Assembly (NCBI RefSeq): GCF_964656455.1
Contig: NC_135719.1
Location: forward strand, 5,993,163-6,057,162
Source: Halichoerus grypus
Taxonomy: Eukaryota > Chordata > Mammalia > Carnivora > Phocidae
Reading direction: 5' to 3'
Length of the DNA: 64,000 bases
Under the pieces are notes generated by a model. The model saw only the letters and a program-made list of their open reading frames with translations, had not been told where the DNA came from and did no database searches. A program made the translations under genes and the position numbers. Below are positions 40,301 through 52,614 of this stretch, piece after piece (the stretch's first letter is position 1; the number at the start of each line of letters is the position of its first letter).

Positions 40301-42710
40301 GCTCCACGTAACCTCCCTCTTAGTTCGGGGTCAGGTGGCATGTAACCAGCAGCACGCGTGAAAAACAAAGGTGATCCCGTTTGCGAGAAACGGGGTCTTC
40401 AACCAAGGAGGTGATTGTCTCTTATTCCCTCTGCAGGATGGGCCTTTGCCAGAGTAAGTGGTCAAATGTGGGGGCCACCATTCATGATGAAACAGGCCCT
40501 AGCCAAGGACAGCAAGGTTAGTGACAGCTTCAAGCCAGGTCACCAGAGAAATAGTCGAAGGACTCAGGGATGTTTTGTTCACAAAACAAAAACTTTGGGG
40601 TAGGATGGTTGCCTCCAGGTGCCTAGGAGGGAATACTCCAGGGAGACCGAAGAACTTCCTAAGATCAGAAGGGGTGTCTTATGAGGGAGTGAGTGGCCTG
40701 TTTGTGGAGGTGATCAAGAAGAGGCCAGACGAGTACACGCTAGGCACAGGCAGGAGCTGGAGTGGATGGCTGTGCCCGACTCTACCTACGCTGACAGGCC
40801 CCCTAAAACGAGGGGGTTGGACGTGACGACCCCTGAGGTACAATCAGAGCTGAGGCCAAGAATCAGGGAGAGGATGGGGCGGCCTCCTCAGGGCCCTGGG
40901 CTCTGTGAGGGCGAGGAGCCACGGGGGCCCCTTCAGGCTGTCTTGGGCCGGGCTGGGGCTGCACCCTGAGGCCTCCCAGGAGCCTCAGACCCCTGACACT
41001 CTCAACCCTGCTCTCTGTGCCTGGAGCCCTGGCTCAGCTGGGCCTCCTCATGTGTAGGTGGGAACCATCATGTCACCGCGCCCTTGGCTCGGCTTGCCAG
41101 GGTGGCCCCAGTCAGGTGTCAGTGATCCTTTCCTACACGTGAGGAGACTCGTCCTCCCCCACCGACTTCCCCGGACTTTGCCCCAGGCCGGCAGTCAGAT
41201 GAGAAGGGCAGAGAGGCTCAGGTTGGACCCTGACCGTGCTCAGTCAGCTCTGGCCCTGGGAGACGCTGCGGGAGGCCAGTGACGGTGGCCCAGCCTGCTC
41301 CTGGTGACTTAGCACAGGCCCCGCTCCTGGACGACCTCCACCTGCTCTTTCTCCCTGGGCAGGCAGTGCAGGGCCCCCCGGAGCAGGCCCAAGGGCCTGG
41401 AGCCAGGTGAAGGCCTGGCCTCTGCCCTCTAGGTCTTCTCTGCCTCCCCCCACCCCCCGGCTCCCTGCCAGGCCCTGGGGGTGGCCCGGCTGTGGGAACG
41501 TGGGAGGGAAGGAGAGGCAGGGCGCGCAGGGGCTGCGGTGGCGTGTGGTATTCTCATTACCAGGGAGCAGTGAGGGCCAGCCCAGCACCCCCCTTGGCCA
41601 CTGTGGCTGCCTTCACACCTCCTCTCTGCCTGTTGACACAAGGCCACCTCCCCCAGGGCAGAAGGTGTCGACTTGGGAACGAGGGTGTTCGGGGGCCTCC
41701 AAAACAGTCCGGCAGCAGGTCCTCTCAGAAACCCCAGAAAGCCCTTCTGGGGTGGGGGTGGGAGGCTGCAGGTCCCCACCCTGGGAGGCCCAGGGAGAAG
41801 GTAGGGCCTGTGTCCCCGGGATGGGGAGCGGGGGAGAGGGGGCAGTGGGGGAGGACTGGAGCCCCGAGTCCACCTGCCCAGTTAGTCCCCTCTCCTGGCT
41901 CTGGGGGCTGGTGCCTGATGAGGCCCTGCCTGGCAGAATGCCATCGGTGTCACCAGGAGGCCCAGAGACCGAAGCCACCAAGGCAAGGTCACCCTGACAG
42001 GGCCTCATGACTGCCCGGTCTTCTGAGCACTTCTAGACTCTGCAGCGCCCACCACTGTGCCCGCAGGAACCGCGTCAGTGCTCAGACCCCGCGACTTCCA
42101 GCCCGTGGTTCTCCCCGCGCTTAGATGGGCCGGGCCCAGAGAAGTCGGTTCCTTGGCCTTCATTCCCCAGAGGCAGGATTCAGACCCACAGAGGCCAGGC
42201 ACCACACCACGGGGAAACTGCCCCGGCCGAGGGGAGGCTCCGGGGAGGGACGAGGGATGAGCCCTCTGGGACTTCAGAGACTGGAGGAGGGGAAAGAGAG
42301 CTTCTGAGTCTGCGGTGACCTGGTGTGCGGGGAGCCCAGGGCCACAGAGGGGCATGACCCGGCCACATGATCAGGGCAGGTCCCGGGCGGAAGGGGGGGA
42401 CCCGGAGTTGTGGTATCCTCCAAGTGGAGGTGCGGCCGACCTGGCAGAGGGACGAGGTGGGAGCCCGGGTCCGGGAGCAGGCAGCCCAGCGCCAGTCTGG
42501 GGAATGCCGGTGGGCTGGGGTCCGCCTGGAGGGGTGGGAGAGGCTGTGGGCTAGCAAGCGGAGGAGGCAGGGGTTGGAGAGGCTACTGGGTGGGGAGTTT
42601 GGACTCTCAGGGAGGGAGGCAGTGAGAGCCACAGACATTCTGAGGAAGGAGGGGCCCGGAAGGTGAGGGGCTGGAGGCGGGAAGCGTGAGGAGACCACAG
42701 TCACATGTGT

Positions 42711-42750
42711 GAGGGCTGGCAGGGGCTGGGCAGGGGCTGGGCAGGGGCCA
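42711..42750 (+). repeat. 11-bp GC-rich tandem repeat
   Basis: About three copies of AGGGGCTGGGC in a G-rich unique stretch. Confidence 0.85.
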
Positions 42751-43627
42751 AGAGTGTGGACAAGGGCAGGAGGGACGTGGCCCCTGTGGGCTGGGAGAGG
42801 CACGGGAGGGGCTGGGGCCATAGGCATCCAGGGAGCTGCCCAGCCAGCCAGGGCCATGTAGGTGGACCTGCTGCTCTTCCTCCCAACAAGAAGGCTGGAC
42901 CAAGGAGGCTGGCGTGGGAGGGCCTGTGGAGGCCCCAGGACTGCCTGGTCCAGATTCCGGCGCAACAAGGCCCAGTGGAGGGGGCTCAGACCTAGGGCCA
43001 ACCATGCCTGGGCTCCATCCCTTGAGCCTCAGTCTCCTCATCTATGAAATGGATGTCCTTGCTGGGAGGATTAGCTGGAGCATCATGTGTTCGGCATGTG
43101 GGAGTTCAGAAGTCTTGCCTGCCTGCCTGCCCTGCTGGAGAGAGGTGACCCCCTGTGCTCCTGCAGCTCTTGGGAAGGACAGAGGGGGAGAGTGAGTGGC
43201 GCGCACTCCTGCGGCCCAGGCTCCTGGCCCCAGAAGCCACCAGGGGGCTTGGGCCCACCTGCTGGAATGCAAACAAGTTTGGGGTGGTTCTGCAAAGTGT
43301 TTTTCCTCCCTTCCCCTCTCCCACTCCCTACCCTCCTTTTCTTTCTCTTATTTTAATTATCAAAGCAGTGCATGCTCATTACAGGAAAAGTGGGAAAATG
43401 TAGACAATCAGAAGGAATTTTAAATGCCCCTGGTTCCATCCACCCAGAGAGAAGCAGGTGAACACCGGTCGGCACTGGGTTAGCACATATCCCTGCATTC
43501 TAAGCTGCCCCAGGCAGCCCTGCAAATACACGAGCAGAGAGAGAGAGGCATCAAGAGGGAGCATGTCGGGGTTTTTTGTTTTGTTTATTCCATTTCTTGA
43601 AGTTTCTGGTATATATGTTTTCTTTTT

Positions 43628-43816
43628 TTTAGACTTATTTATTTATTTTAGAGAGTGTGCGTGCATGTCGGGGGAGGGCAGAGGGAGAGGGAGAGAGCAC
43701 CTCAGGCAGATTCCCTGCCGAGCCGGGACACGGGGGCTCCGATCTCACGACCCTGAGATCTTGACCTGAGCCGAAATCCAGAGGACGTTTAACCGACTGA
43801 GCCACCCAGGCGCCCC
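43628..43816 (-). repeat. Can-SINE, reverse orientation
   Basis: Ends with 'actgagccacccaggcgcccc'. It directly abuts the L1 fragment that follows. Confidence 0.88.
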
Positions 43817-43819
43817 TGT

Positions 43820-44385
43820 TTTTTTTATACCAGCTTTATTGAGAGAGAATTCACACATCATGCGTTTACCTGTGTAAAGTGTACAATTCAGTAGTTTTGT
43901 ATATTGCATTACAAAACTGTTATGAAATATATATAACAAAATTTGCCATCTTAACCGTTTTTAAGTGGCGTTAATTCCACCCGCAGTGTTATGTAGCTAT
44001 CACTTCTTTCCATCACCTTGAGTAGAAGCGCTGTACTCATTAAGCAGTAACTCCTTTAACCCCCACCCCTGGTGACCCCTCTGCCGTGTCCCGTCTCTGC
44101 GAATCTGCCCGTTCCAGGTGCCTCATGACAGGGAATCACACAGCGTGCGCTCTGTACGTGGCTTACTTCATGACGCCCTCAAGGCTCGTCCACGACTTCA
44201 TTCCTTTCTGCGGTTGATAAATATTCCGGTGTACGTATAGACCACATTCTGTTTATCCATTCCTCTGTTGCTGCACATTCAGGTTGTTTCCACCTTTTGG
44301 CTGTTGTGTCTAATGCTCCTATGGTGTACAAATCTCTGTTCTAGAACCTGCTTTCAAGTTCTTTGGGTATGAAAAGAGCATATTG
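43820..44385 (-). repeat. Antisense L1 3' region
   Basis: 'accagctttattgagagaga', 'gtgtacaattcagtagtttt' and 'aggttgtttccaccttttgg' mark antisense L1 sequence of the same class as in ANPEP intron 19. Confidence 0.8.
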
Positions 44386-44610
44386 GTTTTTTTTGGTTTT
44401 TTTTTTTTAAAGATTTTATTTATTTGAGAGAGAGAGAATGAGAGAGAGCAAGCACATGAGAGGGGGGAGGGTCAGAGGGAGAAGCAGGAAGCAGACTCCC
44501 CGCTGAGCAGGGAGCCCGATGCGGGACTCGATCCAGGGACTCCAGGATCATGACCTGAGCCGAAGGCAGTCGCTTAACCAACTGAGCCACCCAGGCGCCC
44601 GAGCATATTG
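44376..44610 (-). repeat. Can-SINE, 10-bp duplication
   Basis: GAGCATATTG at 44376-44385 and 44601-44610; the insertion is into the L1 fragment. Confidence 0.92.
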
Positions 44611-44653
44611 TTTTGTGACCAACTTTTCTCCTTACTATATTAACATTCCCCAT

Positions 44654-44900
44654 ATCAGTAGATGTATATTTTTTTTTTTTTTTTTTTTAGATTTTACTTA
44701 TTTGAGAGAGAGTGTGTGTCCATGAGCGATGTCAGGGGAAGAACAGAGGGGGAGAGAGAGAACCTCCAGCAGGCTCCCCGCTGAGCGTGTTGCCCAATAC
44801 GGGGCTCAGTCTCATGACCCTGAGATCATGACCTGAGCCGAAATCAAGAGTCAGACGCTCAACAGGCTGAGCCACCCAGGTGCCCCATCAGTAGATGTAT
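44654..44900 (-). repeat. Can-SINE, 14-bp duplication
   Basis: ATCAGTAGATGTAT at 44654-44667 and 44887-44900. This is the second SINE within 300 bp. Confidence 0.94.
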
Positions 44901-45109
44901 TTGTGCAATGAGATGCTTAGAGCACGCCTGGTTCTCCATGATGTGGTGGCAGTTTTGGTCATAAGTTCTCTAGTACACACTGAGATGCCTTATGGCTTTC
45001 CACATAGCGACATCCTTATATCTAGATTTTTTAAAGTTATTTTTAAGTTGCACATGTAATATATGAATGCAAACTCCTTTTGAAAAATTTAAACATTACA
45101 GATGAGATT

Positions 45110-45324
45110 AAAGTCTCCCTTGGGGGCGCCTGGGTGGCTCAGTCAGTTAAGCGTCTGCCTTCGGCTCAGGTCATGATCCCAGGGTCCTTGGATTGAACCC
45201 TGCGTCTGGCTCCCTGCTCAGCAGGGAGTCTGCTTGTCCCTCTCCCTTTGCTCGTGTGCGCTCTCTGTCTCTCTCTCTCTCTCTCAAATAAATAAATAAA
45301 GTCTTAAGAAAAAAAGTCTCCCTT
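45110..45324 (+). repeat. Can-SINE, 12-bp duplication
   Basis: AAAGTCTCCCTT at 45110-45121 and 45313-45324. Consensus-like head and (AAAT)n tail suggest a young copy. Confidence 0.95.
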
Positions 45325-48300
45325 GACCACCTCCCAGAACCCAGACCTGCCCCCCACCACACACACACCAAGTAAGTCCTGGGACGTTGTTAGAGATTAG
45401 GTGAGGGCCCTGAGACCCTTTCCGCACACACACACGCATGCGTACAGTGGACCCTCATAACAGGCATGGTATCACTGGATGCCTTTCTGTGTAGGGGTTG
45501 TGTTTTAGATCTGTGTTCCCTTTGTTCATGCATCTATCAGTGGTGTGCTGCTGAATAGATTTTTCCGCAACTTGGTTCCACCGCTCAGCAGCGTGTCTTC
45601 ACGTGTGCCCGTAATCTTTTCTAACCAGAATGAATTCCCATCAGGGAAACTGCTGGGCAGAGGGCGTGAGGAGGCTGCTCTCAAGTTGTAGGCCGGCCTT
45701 GGGGAGCCCTGGAGGTGGGCTGTTGAGGCTCCCCTGGTTTGGGGTGCCCCAGCTCTCCTGGCCGCCTGCGCCGTGTCGGGCGCTGTGTGTGCACTCGCAT
45801 GGCCGGGGCTGGGGCATGATCTCCAGGGTGAAGAAACTCACTTGGCTCAGGCCAGGGGCTGGATCTTGGATTTCTCTTGGTGGGGGAACCTCTAGAACTG
45901 AGGGTTGGGTTCATCCTTTTGCAAATAACCAGTCCTGACCACATAAGACCCTTCTCCTCGATGATTTTGTATCTGGTCAGTTTAAGCTCTGTCCCCCTAG
46001 ATGTTCTCCACTGTGTTCGGGGACATCCCTGGCCCCCAGCCTCTGGCAAAGAATCCTCTGCCCAAAGGCTTCTCACTCCCCCAGGTCCCGGCCAGGCGTT
46101 CCAGCTCAGTCCTAGGAGCCCCCACTCTGCTTTTTATTGGGCCTGAAGTCAGATAATTCTGGGGTGCCCTCCTTCCCCTGCTCCCTCTGCCCTTGGAGTT
46201 GGCTGAGGGCCTGAGCCACCCAGTGACCCAGCAGGGGGCTCATCACTGTCTTGGCACCTCAGCGTGCTATTGTGAGCAGTCAGCACGGGTAGGGGTGGTG
46301 TTACAAGGAGCCCGCAAGCTGTGCATCCTGCCTGGAGGAAGCTCCGCCTTGTGCTTTCTGCAGGGGCTGGGATCGGATGTGTCCTAAGTTGGCAGCTGAG
46401 CTGGACCTGCAAATCCTTACCGGGGACTAGGCAAGGGTACAGAGCCCAAGGCATCCCCTGTCTAGAGTTTCCGTCGTCTTGGGGTCTTTTTTCAACCTTT
46501 GCTCCCAGGAGTGCGTAGGGAAGGTCAGGGCCCCAGGGAGCCCTGCTTGGGCCCTACCTCCTGACCCCTCCCCCTTCTCCTCATTCCTCTGGGCTCTATC
46601 TTGCGCTGCTTCTCTGCACACAGATGCATGTTTTTCCCAGTGGACAGATGAGCACACGGGCTCCAGCAAGGGCAGGTGGCCTGTCCGGGAGTCACACAGC
46701 CCATCACTCTGGCACTGAGCTGGCTTCACCCACTTTTTTTTTTTTTTTTTTTAAAGAAAGGAAGCTAGTTTCATGTTTTTTTTAGGAGTCAGTGGAGTCC
46801 AGTAATGGGCCCCAGGGGCGAAGGTGGGCCCAGGGTAAGGCAAGTCCAGGAGGAGGCCCAGCCTGCCCTCTGACAGCCCTGGGACTCAGAACAGGTGGTG
46901 AACCTGGCCTGGTTTGCTACTGGGCCGCAGGCCCGGCTCACGTGGGGACGTGGAAGAGTGAGGCTGTGCCCCCTCAGCTGTCCCCGAGCTTACACAGGCC
47001 CAGCAGCCCGACGGGCCAACCCTCGGTGAGGCAGGAGTCCTGCCTGTGCCGGACAGCAGTTTGCAGCCATCGAAAGTAAACTGAGGGGGCCGCAGTCCCC
47101 AGGCAGCGTGAGAAAGCACGGCGACGTAGGTCGGGCAGCCTTTATCCCCTCCCTGAATGGAAGCCTCTGGGCTGCAGCCTGCAGCTGGCAGCGTGGGAGG
47201 GAACGAGGCCAGAACGAAAGCTGCCCAGGGCCCTCCGCAGGAAGAACGGGGTCAGTGGGAGCAGGGGCCGACATTGCGTGGCCTCACCCACTTCTGAAGC
47301 CAGCCCCTGCGTCTCCGGTGCCCGGTGCCCCCCACCCCACCCCACCCAGGCCCTAGCCCTAGAACAAAGGCCCCGGACTTGTTGGAAGTTGGTGTGCCCT
47401 GCTCAGATCGCTGAACCCCAGGTGGCTGGACAGTGCCCCCTGCTGGTGGTGGCTGGGAATTCGCGGACACGGGTCCACGCGGGCTGACCCAGGGGTCCAC
47501 CCTCTGGCCTGAGGTGGGAGCCTTCCAACAAGGCATACAATCTCCCAAAACATCTCAGCAGGCGGTTGGGAGTTCTGGGCTCCATGTTACAGTTGGAGAA
47601 ACCAAGGTGCCATGTGACAGGTTCCCCCGCCTTCCCGTTCGCATGCCTACATCTTGGCTTTGGGCAGGTTCAGCTCCTTAACCCCTCTATGCCTTGGTTT
47701 CCCCACATTACACTATAAAGCTTAGATCTTCCTCCACCTACCCAGATGAAGCAAAGGAGCGTAAATGCGACTCCCCTAAGAGAGAGGCACTATCTGCGTA
47801 CCCCGCATTCTCAGCCCCCCTCCCAGAACTGCAGAGATTCTGCATTTCCCCTGGAGCCTTTCCCGGAATCTGCCACATCTCTCTCCTGTCTTCCCACCCC
47901 CTCCCTCCTCATCACCCCTCTGCCTCCTGTGACTTCCACTGGCTGCGCATCCAGCTGATCCATGACCAAGATAATCAGATTACCTTGGGTCCAGAATAAT
48001 CTATTCCATATGGCTTGCCAACTTAGAGGCTCCGGGAGCTAAAGGTGTGAGGAAAGGGGGTGATCTTAGTTGGAAGGGGCTCCGTGGGAGCCTCGGGGGC
48101 CTTAGCTGGGAAGCTGCTGGGGAAGGAGGGAGGTGGAGGAGAAGTCGGGGGCCTTCCTGCTGAGCCCCCTGACCACCCTGGGGCTCCAGGTGGCCACAGC
48201 CTCATCCATCTGTGACCCACGGGGGCTTAGGATCCATGCTGGGGGGCTGGGCACTCCCCACGCTTTTTGCACTCTCTGGATTGGGGGGTGGTCACTATAG

Positions 48301-51279
48301 GGCACTGCTTCTCGAAAGTGGCCGAGTTTCATAATCCTGGGGCAACTGTACTTTTCACACCCAAATTCTCCAGCTCCGTCCCGCAGGGGCTCTGGTGCAG
48401 CAGGTCCAGGGTGGGTGTGGAAACCTTCTTCTATCTCCACGGGTCCCTGGGACTTGTGACAAGGTGTTGTGGGTGCTCGAGGACTCTGGGGGCGTCTCCC
48501 CGGCACCCTCACTCTTGGGGCAGCCTTCAGGAGGAAAGGAGCCCCTCCTGTCTTCCCGAGGAGACAGGACAGCTGGTGGGGAGGACAGAACACAGGCTTT
48601 GACCGAGGCAGAGGCAGACAGGCCCCAGCTCTGCCCCTGTTTGCCACGTGACGCGGGACGACCACTCGACACCTCCATTCCCTCATCTGCAAAGGGAGGC
48701 AGTGGTGCCCACATCACAGCTGGGCGGCGAGCTGCGACCCAGCCATGCCCCCAACACGGTGCCAGGCCCAGGTGACAGTAGCAGCCATGACCATGACGGT
48801 GGCCCAAAGGCCAGGCCACGCAGGATGATCGGCTCCTCCCAAGGTCAGCACAGTAGGTCTAACTACCTCGTGGCACGGGAGCAGAAGCTGGGGCCCAGAG
48901 ATGGGGAGCGAGTTCCCCACGTGACACGGGTGGCACCCGGCAGGACGGGGATTCGCTTCTGACCCACACTGGCCACACTCCAGAGGGGTGTCCTAGGCCG
49001 TGTCAGGGTGGCAGCTGGTTCCTAACAGTCGCTCCCCGGGAAGGGCCTGCCTCTCGGGCTGGTGCTGGGGTGTGGTGGGGCGATCCCGGCCCGCAGGGGA
49101 CACCTCAGTGAGGAGCCTCCCGGGAGATGCGCCGGCAGATGCTCAGCAGGCGGGCGGCAGAGGAGCTTCTTCCTTCCCCTGGGGCCCCTGGCTCCGGCGG
49201 GGACAGGGATTAGGGGCTACAAGGGGAGTATTGACATAGCACCTTTGATTAGCACTCCCGTGTCAGAAGGGCCCGCCGGGAAATGAGAGCACGGAGCTGG
49301 GAGGCGGGAGGGGGGCCGGCGTGCAGGGCGCAGGCTGGCCCGAGGAGCCGGCTGGCCCCTGGCGGGAAGGCTGAGCCCCAGGCCCCGGCCCAAGAGGACG
49401 CTGCCCTGTCCGCCCGCCCCCACCCCGGCCAACGGCCCCAGCTGAGCTCTCACCTCTGCTCAGTGGGGCTGCCCCCAGGCCTCCTTTCCCAGCCTTACAC
49501 GCTGGCAGGCGCAGGCAGCTCGGGCCAGGGGGCAGAAGCGACTGGCTCGGCACTTGTCCAAACATGGGCCCCAGAGGTGTGAAGGCCTCGCCGCCGCGGG
49601 AGGGCGTGCAGGCCCTGCTGCCCGGAGAACTCATTAACGGGGGCAGCTCCCAGATGAGCCCGTAGGAGCGGCTGGTGATAAGATCAAAGGTGAGAGAGGT
49701 GGGGGGGTGGTGGGGGGCAACTGGCAGGAGGCCGTAGAGCCCAGGCTCCGGGCTGGGGCAGGGGGGTCCCTCCTCTGCCCCCACTGGCATTGGCCCTTGC
49801 ACACACTGGGCCCGGACATCCCCGGGGGGCAGCAGGAGAGGAAGGGACTCCCAGGCAGCAGCCTTTAGGGCCGAGGCCCCCAAGGTTGGGGCGGGGTGGA
49901 AACCTGCCATCTGCCCTGTCTCTCTCATGCCCTTTTTGTGGGCTCTTTGCCTCCACACTCGCCTGGGGGCCTTCTTAGCCCTCCCTCGGCCTGACACCAG
50001 AGATCCTACTGTCACATGCACTTGCCCACCGTGTCTCTCCTGCTCCAGGCCTCTCGGCTGCTCCCGCACAAGGGCCCAAGGGATGTCAGAGCTTAGGTCC
50101 CAGATGCGCGAATCCTCAGGAGCCAGAGCTGTGTGTTTAGGATAAACAGTCTGTCTCCCACACATATGGCCTGTTGTCCAGAACATGTCTAGTTGATTTT
50201 GTACTGAATAAAATGAAGAGTCATTTCAAGGACAAACCAGTCCCGGCGGTTTCCCCTGGACGGGGAACTGCAGGCCTCAGAGGCAGGATGGTAATGAACT
50301 TCGTTAGACCCTCGGTGCTTGTTGAGCTGTGGACTTTCTAGCCACGTGCACGTACGGGATTTTTAAAGAGATGACAATGAAACAAGAGGGTGGCTGATTG
50401 CCTAGGCGTTTTTGGTCATTCTGAGTTTTCTCAATGATTAGCTGCAAAGTGGAAATCCGAATCGTGGGAATTGGAGGGATTTTTTGACATTCAGGAGGTT
50501 GGCAGCAGAGTGCCCAGAGCCCTCGCAAGTCCCACCCCTCCTGCCTGACCAGTCTGTACTCTGCACCGCCTCCCACCCGAGTGCGCGATAGGCTCTACCA
50601 TTTGCCAACTGTTAGTCCCCTTGGGTCCAGTGGCATTGAAGGGGCCCAGCGGCTGGGCTGCAGTGCCAGGTTCTTGGCTTGGATCTGGAGTCCCTGGGAG
50701 GCATCCCTTGACCAGGGTCCAAAAGGGGCAGACCCCACTGACAGCTTCAGGCTGACGAGGGCCCCCCTGGAGCAGGCTCTCCTTGGGAATAGATGGGTCT
50801 ACGGCACGGGCCCAGGGAATGGGCTCCTTCCCTTCTCCCCGAGGCTGGGTTGGCTCTACCTCTCCTGGATGCGACCACGGGCATAAGAATTCTGGGACTG
50901 CTGGGACCGACTGCAGGGGAAGGGGGTATAGAAGGTGCTAGAAGAGGCCAAGGGCAGTAGAAGATAAAATGAGGCGAGGGGGCGGTGGTGGGCAGAGATA
51001 CCCAGGGAGAAGGTACCGAGTCACTCGGCCACCTCTGCCACAGACCAGCTCACCGATCAGTCTCAGCGGGCTGGAAGCCATGGGGGATGGGAAACATTAG
51101 ACCCCTCACATTGAAAGATGTGTAAGGTACTACTTCTCTTGAAGACATGATGCTAGACGCCAGGTACTTCACAGTCTAGGCAGAGGACAGACATACGTGC
51201 ACAGAGTAGCTATTACGACAAGGTGCAAACACAAACTCCTGAGGGGTCAGGCAGGGCAGCATAGGTTCTCTGAGATTTC

Positions 51280-51620
51280 CCACCTAGACAATCATATTGT
51301 CTATAAATGGAGACAGTTTTATTTTTCCTTTCCAATCGGTATGCCTTTTATTTCTCTTTTGTTATTGCACAAGCCAGGCCCTCCAGGACAATGTTGAGTC
51401 GGCCTGGGTGGGAGCAGACATCCTTGCCTTGTTCTCAGTATTAGGGGAAAGCATTCAGTCTTTCACTGTTGAGTATGGTATTAGCCGTGGGCTCTCTGGA
51501 GAAGCCTTTTATCAGGATGAGAAGTTCTCCTCTATCAGCTAGTTGGCTGAGAATTTTTATCATGAAGGAGTATGAATTTTGTTAAGTGCTTTTTCTGTGT
51601 CACGTCCACTCACATTTCAA
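51280..51620 (-). repeat. Antisense L1 ORF2 fragment
   Basis: 'ttaggggaaagcattcagtc' and 'ggtattagccgtgggctctc' are antisense L1 ORF2. Its left end overlaps the ORF2 region where the intron-19 L1 stops. Confidence 0.8.
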
Positions 51621-51934
51621 TGTCAGAGTCCTCTATACCTGCCCCAAGGTGGCGGAGCACCAGCTAGAGGCCAGTGGTGGCAGCTTGGGGGAGCAGGCCA
51701 CGCCCTTGATCCCGCCAGGCTGAGGGTGTCCTGAAGGGCATCAGGCTTCCCCTCCCTCAGCTCAGATGGTCCAGCAACTTGACCAGATTTGACCAGCTTG
51801 TTGGACTTGCCTGGGATAGCACCCTCATAGGGCCCCCTACCTCCCACGACCACCACCACCAGGTGGGCCACCTCCAGGAGGAAAAATGGATTAGTTTCTC
51901 TCACCTCTAGCCGGGATCAGGGCCGACTCAGGGT

Positions 51935-52166
51935 CCCCATCCTACTGATTCTTTTTTTTTTTTTTTTTTAATGATTTTATTTATTTGACAGAGACACAGC
52001 GAGAGAGGGAACACAAGCAGGGGGAGTGGGAGACGGAGAAGCGGGCCTCCCGCTGAGCAGGGAGCCCGATGTGGGGCTCGATCCCAGGACACTGGGATCA
52101 TGACCTGAGCCGAAGGCAGACGCTTAACACTGAGCCACCCAGGCGCCCCCCCATCCTACCGATTCT
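51935..52166 (-). repeat. Can-SINE just upstream of MESP1
   Basis: CCCCATCCTAC(T/C)GATTCT brackets the reversed element (51935-51951 and 52149-52166). It ends about 450 bp before the MESP1 start codon. Confidence 0.93.
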
Positions 52167-52535
52167 ACAGACCTGGCTGCAGCATGCCCCCAAGCTCCCA
52201 TGGTACAAACTGGGAACGAACTTGCAAGAAAACATTAAGAATCTGCATTAGGTCCCAACAGGGAAGGCGGCCCCAAATCTAGGTCCTATACTTCCAGTTC
52301 CCTGACCGCGCTTCCTTTAACCTGCTGAGCTGGCCCAACACACCAGGCAGCTCGGGCCACTGGGCGCAAGCAAGAGGCCCGAGCGGCGGGGTCAGGTGCC
52401 CATGCGAGGGCCCAGGTGGGGCTAACCTGGGGCAGCCATCGGCCCGCACCTTCAGCAACCCCCCCCCCCGTTGGTTCAAAGGGTCAGGCCCCGCCCCCTC
52501 CAGGTCCCGAGCCCGCTTTGAAGTGCTGATGCGGC

Positions 52536-52614
52536 CTGGAAGGGGCCACTTCACACCTCGGGCTCGGGATAAAGCGGTCGCCGGCCGCCGGCCCCCAGAC
52601 GCGCCACCGCCGCC
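52536..52614 (+). promoter_or_regulatory. MESP1: MESP1 core promoter with perfect T-box half-site
   Basis: TCACACCT (52551-52558), the reverse of AGGTGTGA, lies 57 bp before the ATG. An ATAAAG TATA-like motif starts near 52569. Block GGGGCCACTTCACACCT is shared in position and sequence with the MESP2 promoter (GGGGCCACCTCTCACCT on the minus strand). EOMES and Brachyury are known activators of Mesp1, so a T-box role is reasonable but inferred. Confidence 0.55.

Larger units (their letters stand above)
34641..52540. other. Intergenic region between divergent MESP2 and MESP1
   Basis: 18.2 kb separate the two start codons. It contains many Can-SINEs, MIRs, two L1 fragments and older unassigned repeat (about 39.5-40.3 kb). 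GC-rich unique stretches lie at about 40.8-43.3 and 45.6-50.2 kb. I saw no spliced gene or long conserved frame. The enhancers of both MESP genes are expected here and just upstream of each gene. Confidence 0.65.
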
